A DNA stretch of 64,000 nucleotides from Nitrobacteraceae bacterium AZCC 2146 (GCA_036924855.1 JBAGRP010000001.1:1922001-1986000); one strand, 5' to 3'. Positions 33,789-42,885 are shown, counted from the stretch's first letter. Made by a program: numbers and translations. Notes: generated by a model from the sequence alone, not told the origin.

Positions 33789-36311
33789 TCATAACCAAAG
33801 CACCTTGCGGCGCAGATCGAGATCGTGCCGCAACGCGCTGGACGGTCCCTGGTGAATCACCCGGCCCCGTTCCAATGCCACGGTGGTGTCGGACAAGGCC
33901 AGCGCCAGATCGAGATTGTGATCGACGATAACGATGGCGACTTCTTTGCGCAGGCGATCGAAGGTTTCGAACAATTGTTCCACCACGGTCGGCGCCAGTC
34001 CTTCGAACGGTTCATCCAGCAACAGCACCCGCACGTCGCCGGACAGCGCCCGTGCCACCGCGACCATCTGCTGCTCGCCTCCCGAGAGATAGTCCGCCGG
34101 ACTGTCGAGCCGTTCGCGAATCCGCGGGAAATATTCGTAGATGCGCTCCCGCGTCCAGTGCACACCATTGCCGGTCTGGCGCTTCAACCCTCCGAGTTCG
34201 AGATTCTGCTCGACGGTCATTCCCGCAAACAATCCGCGGCCCTGCGGCACGTAGCCGATGCCGAGCCGCGCGCTTTCCGCCGAGGACAGGCCGATCAACT
34301 CGTGACCAGCGAGCTTGATCGAGCCGTTCGAGGCCGGTGCAATCCCGATCAGGGTTTTCAGCAGCGTCGACTTGCCGGCGCCATTGCGGCCGAGCAGCGC
34401 AATGATCTCGTTGTCATGCAGCGTGAGGTTGACTTCGTTGAGGATGTGGCTCTTGCCATAGAAGGTATCGATGTGAGCAACGGTCAACAGCGGCGTCGGA
34501 GTGGCTGCGGTCTCGCGCGGCCGGGCCGCAATCTCGGTGTTGCCGGAGCCGATATAGACTTCCTGGACCCTCGGGCTTGCACGGGCGTCCTCGACCGAGC
34601 CGTCGAGCAAGACGCGGCCTTCATTCATGACCGTGACATGATCGGCAAGCTGGAATACACGGTCGATATCGTGCTCGACCAGCAGCACCGGCAGATCTGT
34701 TGATATTCGCTTGATGATGGCGCCGATGCGCTCGCGCTCGGCAGCGGCAAGGCCCGCGAGCGGCTCGTCGAGCAGCAGCACGCGCGGCGCTGTGGCAAGC
34801 GCCACCCCCATGTCGAGCAACCGCTGCCCGCCATAGGATAGCAGACCGGCCTCTGCCTTCTCGATGCCGGCGAGGCCGAGATAGCGGATCACAGCATCGG
34901 TCTCGGTATTGATGGCCTCGATCGACAGCGCGTTGGTCAGTGGATCGAAGCGATGCGGATGCCGCGCCTGCACCGCGAGGCGAATGTTCTCGCCGACGCT
35001 CAGTGCCGGAAACAGATTGGTGATCTGGAACGAGCGGCCGATGCCGGCGCGCGCGATCTGCTCCGGTGTCTCACCGGCGATCGGCTGCCCCAGCAGCGTG
35101 ACCGTGCCCTGATCCGGCGTATACATGCCGGACAGTAGGTTGAATGCGGTGGTCTTGCCGGCCCCATTGGGGCCGATCAACGCATGCAGCGTGCGGTCGG
35201 CAATGCTGATATCGACGCCCTGCACCGCCTTGATGCCACCGAAGCTCTTGACGATGTGTTGGGCGGCGAGCACCGCCCCATCAATGGTCGTTTTCGGTCG
35301 CAAAAATTCCGGCAGCGGCAGCACCTCGATTCGGCGCGCCGACATCGCGGCGTCTTCGACCACCTTTTTGCGGAACGGCGCGATCAACCGCTCGCCAATC
35401 CCGACCAGGCCCGTCGGCGAAAAGATGATGAAAGCGACGAAGACAAGGCCGAACCAGAACAACCAGTTCTCGGTATAGATGCCGAGGAATTCGCGAAACA
35501 GGATGAAAAACAACGCGCCAATCGCAGGACCGAGAAAGCTGCGCATGCCGCCGATCACCACCATCGCCAAGAGATCGCCGGAGAACGCCACCGAAATCGG
35601 ATCCGCCGAGGTCATGCGGTTCTTGTAGAGCAGCAATATACCGGCGAGGCCGGTGATGGTGGCAGAAAGGACAAATGCCAGCAGCTTGTAGCGGTTGGTC
35701 GGATAGCCGAGGAAGCGCCCGCGCTGCTCGTTCTCGCGGATCGCCACCAGCACACTGCCGACCGACGAGCGATGGAATTTCCACAACAGCACCAGCACGG
35801 CCAAGGCGATGAGCGCCACGAACCAGTAATAGGTGGTTGCGGATTCCAGGTCGAAGCCCAACAACGCAGGCCGGGTGATGCCGCCGAGCCCGTTCTCGCC
35901 GCCGGTGACATCGGTCCAGCGAAACGACACGCTGTAAAGCATTGCCGCGAGCGCCAGCGTCAGCAGCGAGAAATAGACCCCGCGTCGACGCAGGATCAGA
36001 TAGCCGAAGACCGCGGCGACAAGAGCCACGATGACGAGGCCGAGCAGCGTGGGGCCGAAGAACGACCCCGGCATCAGATCGCGCTGCAGTAAGGCCGCCG
36101 CATAGGCGGCCAACCCAAACCACGCGCCATGGCCGAACGAGACCAGTCCGGTATGCCCGACCAGAATATTCAGCGCCATACAGGCCAGCGCGTAAACAAC
36201 GACTTCGGTCGCCGAGGTCATGGTGAGGCCGAGCGCGAGCAGCACCGGCGGCAACACCAGCAGCCCAAGTGCCGCCAGCAACAGCGGAATTGGCAAACGC
36301 TTCCACATCAT
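33789..36311 (-). CDS. LivM-LivG-LivF triple fusion: ABC importer permease plus two ATPases
   Basis: One 840-residue chain carrying three normally separate subunits. Residues 1-315 are a LivM-type permease (GLVSFGHGAWFGLAAYAA). Residues 345-590 are a LivG-type ATPase (Walker A GPNGAGKTT at 380-388, signature LSYGGQ, Walker B VLLLDEP). Residues 607-840 are a LivF-type ATPase (Walker A GRNGAGKST at 641-649, signature LSGGEQ, Walker B VLLLDEP). Linkers at 316-345 and 590-607 are short. No frameshift separates the parts, and codons are continuous. It pairs with the separate LivH permease 7 bp upstream and a binding protein. Confidence 0.93.
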   Translation of the reverse strand: MMWKRLPIPLLLAALGLLVLPPVLLALGLTMTSATEVVVYALACMALNILVGHTGLVSFGHGAWFGLAAYAAALLQRDLMPGSFFGPTLLGLVIVALVAAVFGYLILRRRGVYFSLLTLALAAMLYSVSFRWTDVTGGENGLGGITRPALLGFDLESATTYYWFVALIALAVLVLLWKFHRSSVGSVLVAIRENEQRGRFLGYPTNRYKLLAFVLSATITGLAGILLLYKNRMTSADPISVAFSGDLLAMVVIGGMRSFLGPAIGALFFILFREFLGIYTENWLFWFGLVFVAFIIFSPTGLVGIGERLIAPFRKKVVEDAAMSARRIEVLPLPEFLRPKTTIDGAVLAAQHIVKSFGGIKAVQGVDISIADRTLHALIGPNGAGKTTAFNLLSGMYTPDQGTVTLLGQPIAGETPEQIARAGIGRSFQITNLFPALSVGENIRLAVQARHPHRFDPLTNALSIEAINTETDAVIRYLGLAGIEKAEAGLLSYGGQRLLDMGVALATAPRVLLLDEPLAGLAAAERERIGAIIKRISTDLPVLLVEHDIDRVFQLADHVTVMNEGRVLLDGSVEDARASPRVQEVYIGSGNTEIAARPRETAATPTPLLTVAHIDTFYGKSHILNEVNLTLHDNEIIALLGRNGAGKSTLLKTLIGIAPASNGSIKLAGHELIGLSSAESARLGIGYVPQGRGLFAGMTVEQNLELGGLKRQTGNGVHWTRERIYEYFPRIRERLDSPADYLSGGEQQMVAVARALSGDVRVLLLDEPFEGLAPTVVEQLFETFDRLRKEVAIVIVDHNLDLALALSDTTVALERGRVIHQGPSSALRHDLDLRRKVLWL

Positions 36312-36318
36312 CGGCGCC

Positions 36319-37197
36319 TCACTCGAACCGCATGATGCGCTCGCCGAACAGGCCGCGCGGCCGGAACAGCAGCACCAGAAGCATCAGCAGATAGATCGCA
36401 GCGGTCGAGGCCGCGGAATAGCCGACACCAACCATCACGCCTTTGACCAGACCGACCAGCAGCGCGGCAATCACCACCCCCCAGAACGATCCGAGCCCAC
36501 CGATCACCACCACGACAAACGCGGGGGTGATGATCTCCTGCCCCATCGCTGGATGGATCGAATAGATCGGCGCCAGCAGTACGCCGGCCAACCCGGCGAG
36601 CCCGATACCCAGCGCCGCGACAGCCGACATGTAAGGCTGCAGTGAAATCCCGAGTGCGCCGACCATGTCAGGGTTCTGCACACCGGCGCGCACCACGCGG
36701 CCAAATGAGGTCTTTTGCAGCAGTAGCCACAGCCCTGCGATGCACGCCGCGGCGACGCCGAGCAGCACCACACGATAGAACGAATAGATGAAGCCGCCGA
36801 CGGCAACCTGGCCGCGTAATGCCGGCGGAATCGAATAGGACAGCGGCGGCGCGCCAAAAATCATTCGCAGCACCTGCTCCGCCACCATGGCGAGACCGAA
36901 GGTCAGCAGCAGCGACAGGATCGGGTCGGCGCGATAGAAGCGGCGGAACAGCACGCGCTCGATCACGACGCCGAGCAGCGCCACCACAACAGGTGCTGCG
37001 ACAAACGCGCCGCCGAAACCGAGATAGGGCGAGATCACCAGCGTGAGATAGGCGCCGATCGCATAGAACGCGCCGTGCGCCAGATTGACGATGCCGCCAA
37101 GCGAGAAGATCAGCGACAGGCCAAGCGCGATCAGCAGGTAATAGACGCCGTCAAGCAGTCCGTTGAGGATTTGCTGCGCTAACAGGATGGAAGACAT
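36319..37197 (-). CDS. LivH-type branched-chain amino-acid-like ABC permease
   Basis: A 292-residue permease with about eight hydrophobic segments. It starts MSSILLAQQILNGLLDGVYY, and LSLIFSLGGIVNLAHGAFYA is the family EAA-like region. It forms the second membrane half with the LivM part of the downstream fusion, which starts 7 bp beyond its stop. The transporter probably imports the carboxylic substrate handled by the dehydrogenase and BKACE. Branched-chain-type importers also carry amides, aromatic acids and other small organics. Confidence 0.92.
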   Translation of the reverse strand: MSSILLAQQILNGLLDGVYYLLIALGLSLIFSLGGIVNLAHGAFYAIGAYLTLVISPYLGFGGAFVAAPVVVALLGVVIERVLFRRFYRADPILSLLLTFGLAMVAEQVLRMIFGAPPLSYSIPPALRGQVAVGGFIYSFYRVVLLGVAAACIAGLWLLLQKTSFGRVVRAGVQNPDMVGALGISLQPYMSAVAALGIGLAGLAGVLLAPIYSIHPAMGQEIITPAFVVVVIGGLGSFWGVVIAALLVGLVKGVMVGVGYSAASTAAIYLLMLLVLLFRPRGLFGERIMRFE

Positions 37198-37305
37198 GGC
37201 TTTAACCCTCCGCCAGGACGATGCTCGTCACGGCCGAATGGAAAAATGAAAGCACCGAGCGTCGGCATTCCTCCGCACAAGCAGAGGAACGTCGACGTCA
37301 CACGG

Positions 37306-38562
37306 TTACGACGGGAAGGTGCAGCTGTTCTCTTCCTTGGTTGCGGCGATCACTTCCAGCGGCTCATCGGGGCCCGGCACTGCCGGGCTCGATGAGAAGA
37401 TGTCCCACTGGTTCTTGATCTTGTCCGCTGGCAGCGCGGTCACCGCATACATTTCATGCATCAGCTGATGATCCGTCGCGCGGAAATAGCCGGGCCGCGT
37501 TTTCAGGAGATCGAACTTGGCGCCCTTCTCGAAATGCTCGATGATCTTCGGCGATTCCGTGGATTTCAACTCGTTGATGGTCTGCGCCACGATCTTGGTA
37601 GCGATGTAATCGCCCCAGGCCTGGTTCTCCGGCGGCTTGGAATATTTTTTGGTGAAGGCTGCAACGAACGCCTTGCTGCCGGGCGTGTCCAGCAAGTGAT
37701 GCCACACCACCGGCCAGGTGCCGACGAAATTGCCCTTGCCCGCCGCCCAGGCCAGCGCGGTATCGAAACCGAAACCGCCGACCGGGAAGGTCAGGCCGAA
37801 TTCGGCATATTGCTTGAGGAAGTTGGTGATCTGGTTGCCGGCGAGATTGATCACCACGAGATCGGGCTTGGCCTCGCGGATTTTCAAGAGGTAAGCCGAG
37901 AAGTCGGTGGCATCGGTCGGCACCAGATCGTCACCGGCGAACTGCCCACCATTGGCTTCCATGAAGCGCTTGGAGACCTTCAGCAGATCGTGACCGAAGG
38001 CGTAGTCCGCCGTCAGCGAGTACCACTTCTTACCCTTGACCAGACCGTCGCGCTGGAATGAGCGACCGACCGTTTTCACATACATCGAGTTCTGCGACTC
38101 GACGTGGAACATGTAGCGTTGACAGTCCTTGCCGCGCAGCGCATCGGAATTTCCACCGGTATTGATGAACAGCGTCTTGTTGCGCGAAGCGACCTGCGCG
38201 ATCGTCAGACATGACGCCGACGAAATCTCGCCGATGATGCAGGCGACCTTGTCGCGCTCTATCATGCGCTCAGCCTTGGTCGAGGCGGTCTGCGGGTTGA
38301 CCGAGTCCTCCTTCAGCAGTTCGACCTTGCGTCCCATCAGGCCACCGGCGGCGTTGATCTCCTCCACCGCAAGATCGATCGCCATCACACCATACTCGCC
38401 GAGTGGGCCGAGAAAGCCGGTACGAGGCGTCAGATGGCCGATGCGGATCACATCTGAGCTCTGCGCGCGCAAGATCGATGGCGCGGAAATCCCCGACGCC
38501 AGCGCGATACCGCCCGCGGTCTTCAATAAACTGCGGCGCGTGAATTGATGATTGTTCGACAT
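37306..38562 (-). CDS. ABC substrate-binding protein (branched-chain type, Tat signal)
   Basis: A 418-residue type I periplasmic binding protein. The start at 38562 (MSNNHQFTRRSLLKTAGGIA) has GGGAGACGAAGCTG upstream. RRSLLKTAG followed by a hydrophobic run is a twin-arginine signal. The Peripla_BP_6 fold is indicated by IRIGHLTPRTGFLGPLGEYG, VELLKEDSVNPQTASTKAER and IIGEISSASCLTIAQVA. It delivers the ligand to the LivH/LivMGF importer encoded downstream. It lies first in the operon, divergent from a GntR regulator. Confidence 0.92.
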   Translation of the reverse strand: MSNNHQFTRRSLLKTAGGIALASGISAPSILRAQSSDVIRIGHLTPRTGFLGPLGEYGVMAIDLAVEEINAAGGLMGRKVELLKEDSVNPQTASTKAERMIERDKVACIIGEISSASCLTIAQVASRNKTLFINTGGNSDALRGKDCQRYMFHVESQNSMYVKTVGRSFQRDGLVKGKKWYSLTADYAFGHDLLKVSKRFMEANGGQFAGDDLVPTDATDFSAYLLKIREAKPDLVVINLAGNQITNFLKQYAEFGLTFPVGGFGFDTALAWAAGKGNFVGTWPVVWHHLLDTPGSKAFVAAFTKKYSKPPENQAWGDYIATKIVAQTINELKSTESPKIIEHFEKGAKFDLLKTRPGYFRATDHQLMHEMYAVTALPADKIKNQWDIFSSSPAVPGPDEPLEVIAATKEENSCTFPS

Positions 38563-38659
38563 CAGCTTCGTCTCCCTGATACGGCCGCGCGGTGCGGCTG
38601 TTTCCCTCCGGCAGGCGCTGCGCTCTTCTTGTGAGAGCGCTTTGATCGCTTGCCGTGAT

Positions 38660-38671
38660 CTGTGATCACAG
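38660..38671. promoter_or_regulatory. Candidate GntR/FCD operator
   Basis: The perfect 12-bp palindrome CTGTGATCACAG lies in the divergent region between the binding-protein gene and the GntR gene. It fits the T-GT-n-AC-A type of site bound by FCD-subfamily GntR proteins. Confidence 0.5.
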
Positions 38672-38744
38672 TTAGACTTGCAAAAGACGGGGGTCTTGTC
38701 GAGTCCCCTGTCCGCAATTTTGATCTTCATCCAGGAGACCTGCT

Positions 38745-39443
38745 TTGAATTTGCCTGCTGCGCTCACCCTTGTAGAGCCGCTCGACCGCCAGACGTTGGG
38801 CGAGCGTGCTTATGCGCAGCTGGCTGATCTGTTGATTTCCGGGCGGCTCGCCCCAGGCGAGAAACTGTCATTGCGGGCAGCAGCTGATGTGCTCGGCGTA
38901 TCCATCATGCCGGTGCGCGAGGCCGTGTCGCGCCTCGTGGCCGACAAAGCCCTGGAAGTCGCCGCCAACCGCGCAGTGCGCGTGCCCGTGATGTCGTCGG
39001 TCCAATTTCGCGACCTGACCAAGGTTCGTATCGCGATCGAGGGGCATGCTGCGGCAGAAGCCGCCCTCCTCCGCAAGGACAGCAACCTGGCATCGATTGC
39101 GGCGGCCGAGGTGGCCATGCGCGCGGAAAGCGAAACGGCCACGCCAGATCTCGCGCGTGCCGTCGAACTCAACAAGACGTTTCATTTCGCAGTCTACGAG
39201 GCCGCGCAGTCGCCGATCCTGGTCGAGATCATCCGCACGCTCTGGCTAAAGGCCGGTCCCGTGATCAATCTCGATCTGCGCGGCAACCCAGACCGCCTGG
39301 CCAAGGGCGAAGCGATCCGGTTCCATGCCGACGTGCGCAAGGCGATTGCCGCAGGCGACGCTGTATCAGCAAAGGCGGGTATCGCCGCTGACATCACCGG
39401 TGCCGCGGACTTCATCCTGTCTCGCGGAGGCCTCTCCGCCTGA
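38745..39443 (+). CDS. GntR-family regulator (FCD subfamily)
   Basis: A 232-residue regulator. A TTG start at 38745 follows AGGAGACCTGCT. The winged helix (LGERAYAQLADLLISGRLAP then LRAAADVLGVSIMPVREAVS) is at about 16-75. The FCD effector domain follows (RIAIEGHAAAEAALL, NKTFHFAVYEAA, RFHADVRKAIAAGD), with the Asp/His residues that bind a metal and carboxylate ligand. It is divergent from the ABC/BKACE operon and probably controls it, typically as a repressor relieved by a pathway acid. Confidence 0.9.
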   Translation: MNLPAALTLVEPLDRQTLGERAYAQLADLLISGRLAPGEKLSLRAAADVLGVSIMPVREAVSRLVADKALEVAANRAVRVPVMSSVQFRDLTKVRIAIEGHAAAEAALLRKDSNLASIAAAEVAMRAESETATPDLARAVELNKTFHFAVYEAAQSPILVEIIRTLWLKAGPVINLDLRGNPDRLAKGEAIRFHADVRKAIAAGDAVSAKAGIAADITGAADFILSRGGLSA

Positions 39444-39468
39444 TCTTCATAGAACTCCCGGAGTCATC

Positions 39469-40245
39469 ATGGATCTCAATATCAAAGGTCTGCGCGTCAT
39501 CGTCACCGCAGGTGCGAACGGAATCGGACTCGCCATCGCGCGTGCCTTCGCTGGCGAAGGTGCCAGGGTTCATGTCTGCGATGTGGACCCGGCGGCGCTT
39601 TCGGCACTCGCATCCAGTCATCCGACGGTCACTTCGACCCAGTGTGACGTGGCGGACCGCTCAGCTGTCCAGAACCTGTTTGCGGAAGCGACAGCACAAC
39701 TCGGCGGGCTCGACGTGCTCGTCAACAATGCCGGAATTGCCGGCCCCACCGCGAAAGTCGAAGACATTCATCCTGAAGATTGGGATCGCTGTCTGGACAT
39801 CTGCCTTACCGGCCAGTTCAACTGCACACGCTTGGCGGTGCCGCTCTTGCGAATGAGTCCCAATGCCTCGATCGTCAATCTCTCGTCGGCCGCGGGGCGT
39901 GTGGGCTTTGCCATGCGCACCCCGTATGCCGCGGCGAAATGGGGCGTCATCGGCTTCACAAAATCTCTTTCGATCGAGCTTGGGCCGGACAACATCCGCG
40001 TCAATGCCATTCTTCCAGGTCTCGTTGCCGGTGACCGCCAGCGTCGGGTTCTGGAAGCCAAGGCGCAACAGCGAGGCATCTCCTTCACCGAGATGGAGAA
40101 GACAGCCTTCTCCTACACATCGATCAAAGACTACGTCACGCCGGAACAGATCGCCGACCAGATCCTATTCCTGTCTAGTCCGCGCGGACGCACGATTTCG
40201 GGACAGGCAATATCCATCTGTGGGGATACGCAAATGTTAGGATAG
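39469..40245 (+). CDS. Short-chain dehydrogenase/reductase
   Basis: A 258-residue classical SDR from the ATG at 39469, 26 bp after the GntR gene. The cofactor motif is TAGANGIG (residues about 12-19). NNAGIAG follows. Catalytic Ser is in VNLSSAAG and the YxxxK motif is PYAAAKWG. The C-terminal GQAISICGD replaces the common G-DGG. It probably oxidises a hydroxy compound in the same pathway as the divergent operon, because it is co-oriented with the regulator. The substrate is unknown. Confidence 0.9.
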   Translation: MDLNIKGLRVIVTAGANGIGLAIARAFAGEGARVHVCDVDPAALSALASSHPTVTSTQCDVADRSAVQNLFAEATAQLGGLDVLVNNAGIAGPTAKVEDIHPEDWDRCLDICLTGQFNCTRLAVPLLRMSPNASIVNLSSAAGRVGFAMRTPYAAAKWGVIGFTKSLSIELGPDNIRVNAILPGLVAGDRQRRVLEAKAQQRGISFTEMEKTAFSYTSIKDYVTPEQIADQILFLSSPRGRTISGQAISICGDTQMLG

Positions 40246-40620
40246 CACCTCCCCCGTATACAGACATCCGTGGAGCGTTCGCTGTGCGCAAGCGTGGACG
40301 GAATCCACGTGTTGCCGTCGTTGGTTGAGAGGCGTCCCGATAGCCATCGCTCCGATGCCAGAAATGATGCTGTCGCGCGAACTTGAAGGCAAAATATTGG
40401 ACGAGACCGAGACGCATGCGGCGGCAATCGGTCGGAAGCAGCGCGTCGCCTCAACATCAACCGCCAGCTTCTTTACACCAAGATGCAGCGGCGCCGAACT
40501 TCAATCCAGGACGGTATAAACCAACGCTAGAGCATGATCGCGTTGACCTGAATCGGTTTGGGATTCCCAAATCTGGTGGAGTGTGATTCAGAGGTGCTGT
40601 CTGAACGGGAGGCAGCATCG

Positions 40621-41070
40621 ATGGCCCGCGCTTATTCTCTGGATCTTCGTGAACGCGTTGTGGCGGCGGTTGCGGCGGGCGAGAGCTGCCGGAAGGTAGC
40701 CGCGCTCTTCAAGGTGAGCGTGGCGAGTGCGGTGAAATGGTCGCAACGCGCACGCGCCACCGGAAGCCCCGCGGCCCGCCCTATGGGTGGCAATCGACCC
40801 TATGCGCTGGCCGACCAGCGGGACTGGCTGCTGAAACGCCTTGCCGATCAGCCTGATGTGACGTTGCGGGCGCTGGTGGCGGAGCTTGCCGGGCGCGGCA
40901 TCAAGGTCAGCTATTATGCGGTGTGGCACTTCTTCGAGCATGAAGGCATCAGCTTCAAAAAAAAGCCTTCACGCCAGCGAGCAGGATCGCCCGGACGTGG
41001 CAAGGCGGCGGGCGCGATGGAAGCGCCTGCAAAACAAGCTCGATCCAGGCCGCCTCGTCTTTATCGATGA
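40621..41070 (+). CDS. IS630 transposase, first frame (DNA-binding part)
   Basis: Starts MARAYSLDLRERVVAAVAAG with the helix-turn-helix ESCRKVAALFKVSVASAVKW and a second winged part (VTLRALVAELAGRGIKVSYY). Useful coding ends at the run of eight A at 40957-40964 (SFKKK). Beyond it the catalytic part is in the next frame, so the remaining residues to 41070 are out-of-frame tail. Confidence 0.85.
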   Translation: MARAYSLDLRERVVAAVAAGESCRKVAALFKVSVASAVKWSQRARATGSPAARPMGGNRPYALADQRDWLLKRLADQPDVTLRALVAELAGRGIKVSYYAVWHFFEHEGISFKKKPSRQRAGSPGRGKAAGAMEAPAKQARSRPPRLYR

Positions 41071-41563
41071 GACCTGGGCCAAGACCAACATGACGCGCAC
41101 CCATGGCCGGGCGCCACGTGGCGAACGGCTGGTCGCGAAGGTGCCGCACGGTCATTGGCAAACCCTGACCTTCCTGGCAGCGCTGCGCTCGGATCGCATC
41201 GACGCTCCCTGCGTGATCGACGGGCCGATCAACGGCGACAGCTTCCTTGCTTATGTCGAGCAGGTGCTGGTCCCAGCCCTGAAGCCGGGTGACATCGTCG
41301 TCATCGACAATCTCGGCAGCCACAAGGGAAAGGCCGTTCGCCGCGCGATCCGCGCGGCCGGCGCGAAGCTGTTCTTCCTTCCGCCTTACAGTCCAGATCT
41401 CAACCCGATCGAGCAGATGTTTGCCAAGCTCAAAACCCTGCTGCGCAAGGCCGCAGAACGAACCGTCGAAGCCACGTGGCGCAGGATCGGAGCGCTCCTC
41501 AGCGCCTTCAGCCCTCAAGAATGCGCGAACTATTTGACAAACTCCGGATACGCTTCAACGTGA
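40886..41563 (+). CDS. IS630 transposase, second frame (DDE catalytic part)
   Basis: The catalytic domain effectively begins near 40960 (LHASEQDRPDVARRRARWKR). Triad residues are Asp in VFIDETWAKTNM, Asp in VVIDNLGSHKG and Glu in DLNPIEQMFAKLK. It is reached from the first frame by a one-base shift at the eight-A run, probably translational or transcriptional slippage. The 5-prime part of this frame (40886-40958) is non-native. Confidence 0.88.
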   Translation: MPGAASRSAIMRCGTSSSMKASASKKSLHASEQDRPDVARRRARWKRLQNKLDPGRLVFIDETWAKTNMTRTHGRAPRGERLVAKVPHGHWQTLTFLAALRSDRIDAPCVIDGPINGDSFLAYVEQVLVPALKPGDIVVIDNLGSHKGKAVRRAIRAAGAKLFFLPPYSPDLNPIEQMFAKLKTLLRKAAERTVEATWRRIGALLSAFSPQECANYLTNSGYAST

Positions 41564-41575
41564 GGCAATCACGCT

Positions 41576-42871
41576 CTAGGCTGCGTTTATCGCCGAACGA
41601 TGGTCGATCGATTTCTCGCTTTTTATGGTGGACAGATTTCCAGCGATCCGGACAGAAACAAACTCCGCATCGCGCCCCACACCGACGAAACGTCCCGAAC
41701 CCCACGTGTAAAGCCACGGCAGGCCCAACACATAAATCCCATCCATTGATGTTACGCCGCGCCGATGTGTCGGATAACCGGCACCATCGAAGATCGGGAG
41801 GTCGATCCATGACCAGTCCGATCGAAACCCGGTCGTCCAGATAATCGTGCTGATGCCGGCCTGCACCGGATCAAGCTCGCCAGCCGGCCTATCCGGTCGC
41901 CACACCGGTTCGTAATGCGGCGATGTCGGCGCATCGATCGAATTGCGCACAATATGATTGTCGATCAGGTCGCAGATGCCATTATAGACGCGGTCGGCAT
42001 TGTCGAGATTCTTCGCAAGATCGTTGGCGAACTTGAGGCGGCCATCCTGGACGTCGTTAAGCCGGCCGTACAGCGACATCCCCTCCAGCGCAAATTTGCG
42101 CAGATCGATGTCGCGCCCACCTTCCCGCCCGGTCAGGTAATGATTGGCGTTCTTGCGGACATTCTCCTTCAGACCGTGCTGATCCACCGGCAGGTCGTAC
42201 TGACCCAGATCGTCAAGCCATTCGACGGCATCGCGGCCGCGATAGACGCGGGGACATCGCGGCGCGCTGCCAACCGCGAGGTGAACCTTTCGTCCGGCGA
42301 GGTGAAGGTCTTCGGCTATCTGGCAGCCGGACTGACCGCTGCCGATCACCAGTATTTCGCCAGACGGCAACTGATCCGGATTGCGGTATGCGGACGAGTG
42401 CAGCTGTATGACAGAACCATCCAGCCGCTCAGCCATGCGCGGAATGTTCGGCACGTGATAGCCGCTCACCGCGAGCACGACCGCATCCGCCGTTATCTCC
42501 CCGGCGGACGTCTCGAGTAAAAACCGTGACCCCGCTCCCCGCTTTAGCCGGTTGACTGTAACGCCCTCCTTCACCGGTGCCTTGATCAGCGCCGCATAGT
42601 CTTCAATATAGGCAACGATTTCGTCGCGCAGCATGAAGCCCTTCGGATCGCTGCCAGCATAGGAAAATCCCGGAAGCTGACATTGCCAGTTCGGCGTCAC
42701 CAGACAAAAAGCGTCCCAGCGCTGGGTCTTCCAGGAATGCGCGATCTGGTTCTTCTCCAGAACGACGTGGTCAATGCCTTGCTGCTGAAGCTGGTGGCTC
42801 ATCGCCAGTCCGGCTTGGCCGCCGCCGATAACAGCGACGCTGACGTGAGAAGGAATCGAAAAATTTGTCAT
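41576..42871 (-). CDS. nitH: Flavin-dependent oxidoreductase of the Nit1C cluster (MSMEG_0569 type)
   Basis: A 431-residue FAD/NADPH oxidoreductase with two nucleotide motifs: VIGGGQAGLAMSHQL at about 14-28 and VIGSGQSGCQIAEDL at about 170. QRWDAFCLVTPNWQCQLPGF is typical of this MSMEG_0569-like group, related to flavin monooxygenases. CGGGAGAGACAC precedes the ATG. It is last in the Nit1C operon. Its TAG stop straddles the junction with the IS630 element, and the pre-insertion sequence would also have read TAG. The symbol follows recall of the Pseudomonas pseudoalcaligenes naming. Confidence 0.88.
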   Translation of the reverse strand: MTNFSIPSHVSVAVIGGGQAGLAMSHQLQQQGIDHVVLEKNQIAHSWKTQRWDAFCLVTPNWQCQLPGFSYAGSDPKGFMLRDEIVAYIEDYAALIKAPVKEGVTVNRLKRGAGSRFLLETSAGEITADAVVLAVSGYHVPNIPRMAERLDGSVIQLHSSAYRNPDQLPSGEILVIGSGQSGCQIAEDLHLAGRKVHLAVGSAPRCPRVYRGRDAVEWLDDLGQYDLPVDQHGLKENVRKNANHYLTGREGGRDIDLRKFALEGMSLYGRLNDVQDGRLKFANDLAKNLDNADRVYNGICDLIDNHIVRNSIDAPTSPHYEPVWRPDRPAGELDPVQAGISTIIWTTGFRSDWSWIDLPIFDGAGYPTHRRGVTSMDGIYVLGLPWLYTWGSGRFVGVGRDAEFVSVRIAGNLSTIKSEKSIDHRSAINAA

Positions 42872-42885
42872 GTGTCTCTCCCGGT

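Larger units (their letters stand above)
40530..41576 (+). mobile_element. IS630-family insertion sequence
   Basis: A 1047-bp element flanked by TA on both sides (40528-40529 and 41577-41578), the target duplication of IS630. Ends read GAGCATGATCGC (left) and GAGCGTGATTGC (right, complement), an imperfect inverted repeat with two mismatches in 12. It encodes two overlapping transposase frames. The right TA lies inside the TAG stop codon of the flavoprotein gene at 41576-42871; both the host and the element supply G after TA, so the stop is preserved. Confidence 0.9.

Noticed and set aside
34801..34850. A degenerate ABC signature (LSYGGQ) in the LivG part of the fusion, suggesting an inactive ATPase
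   Set aside because: LivG-type ATPases normally have LSYGxQ-like signatures, and Walker A and B are intact, so this is family-typical.
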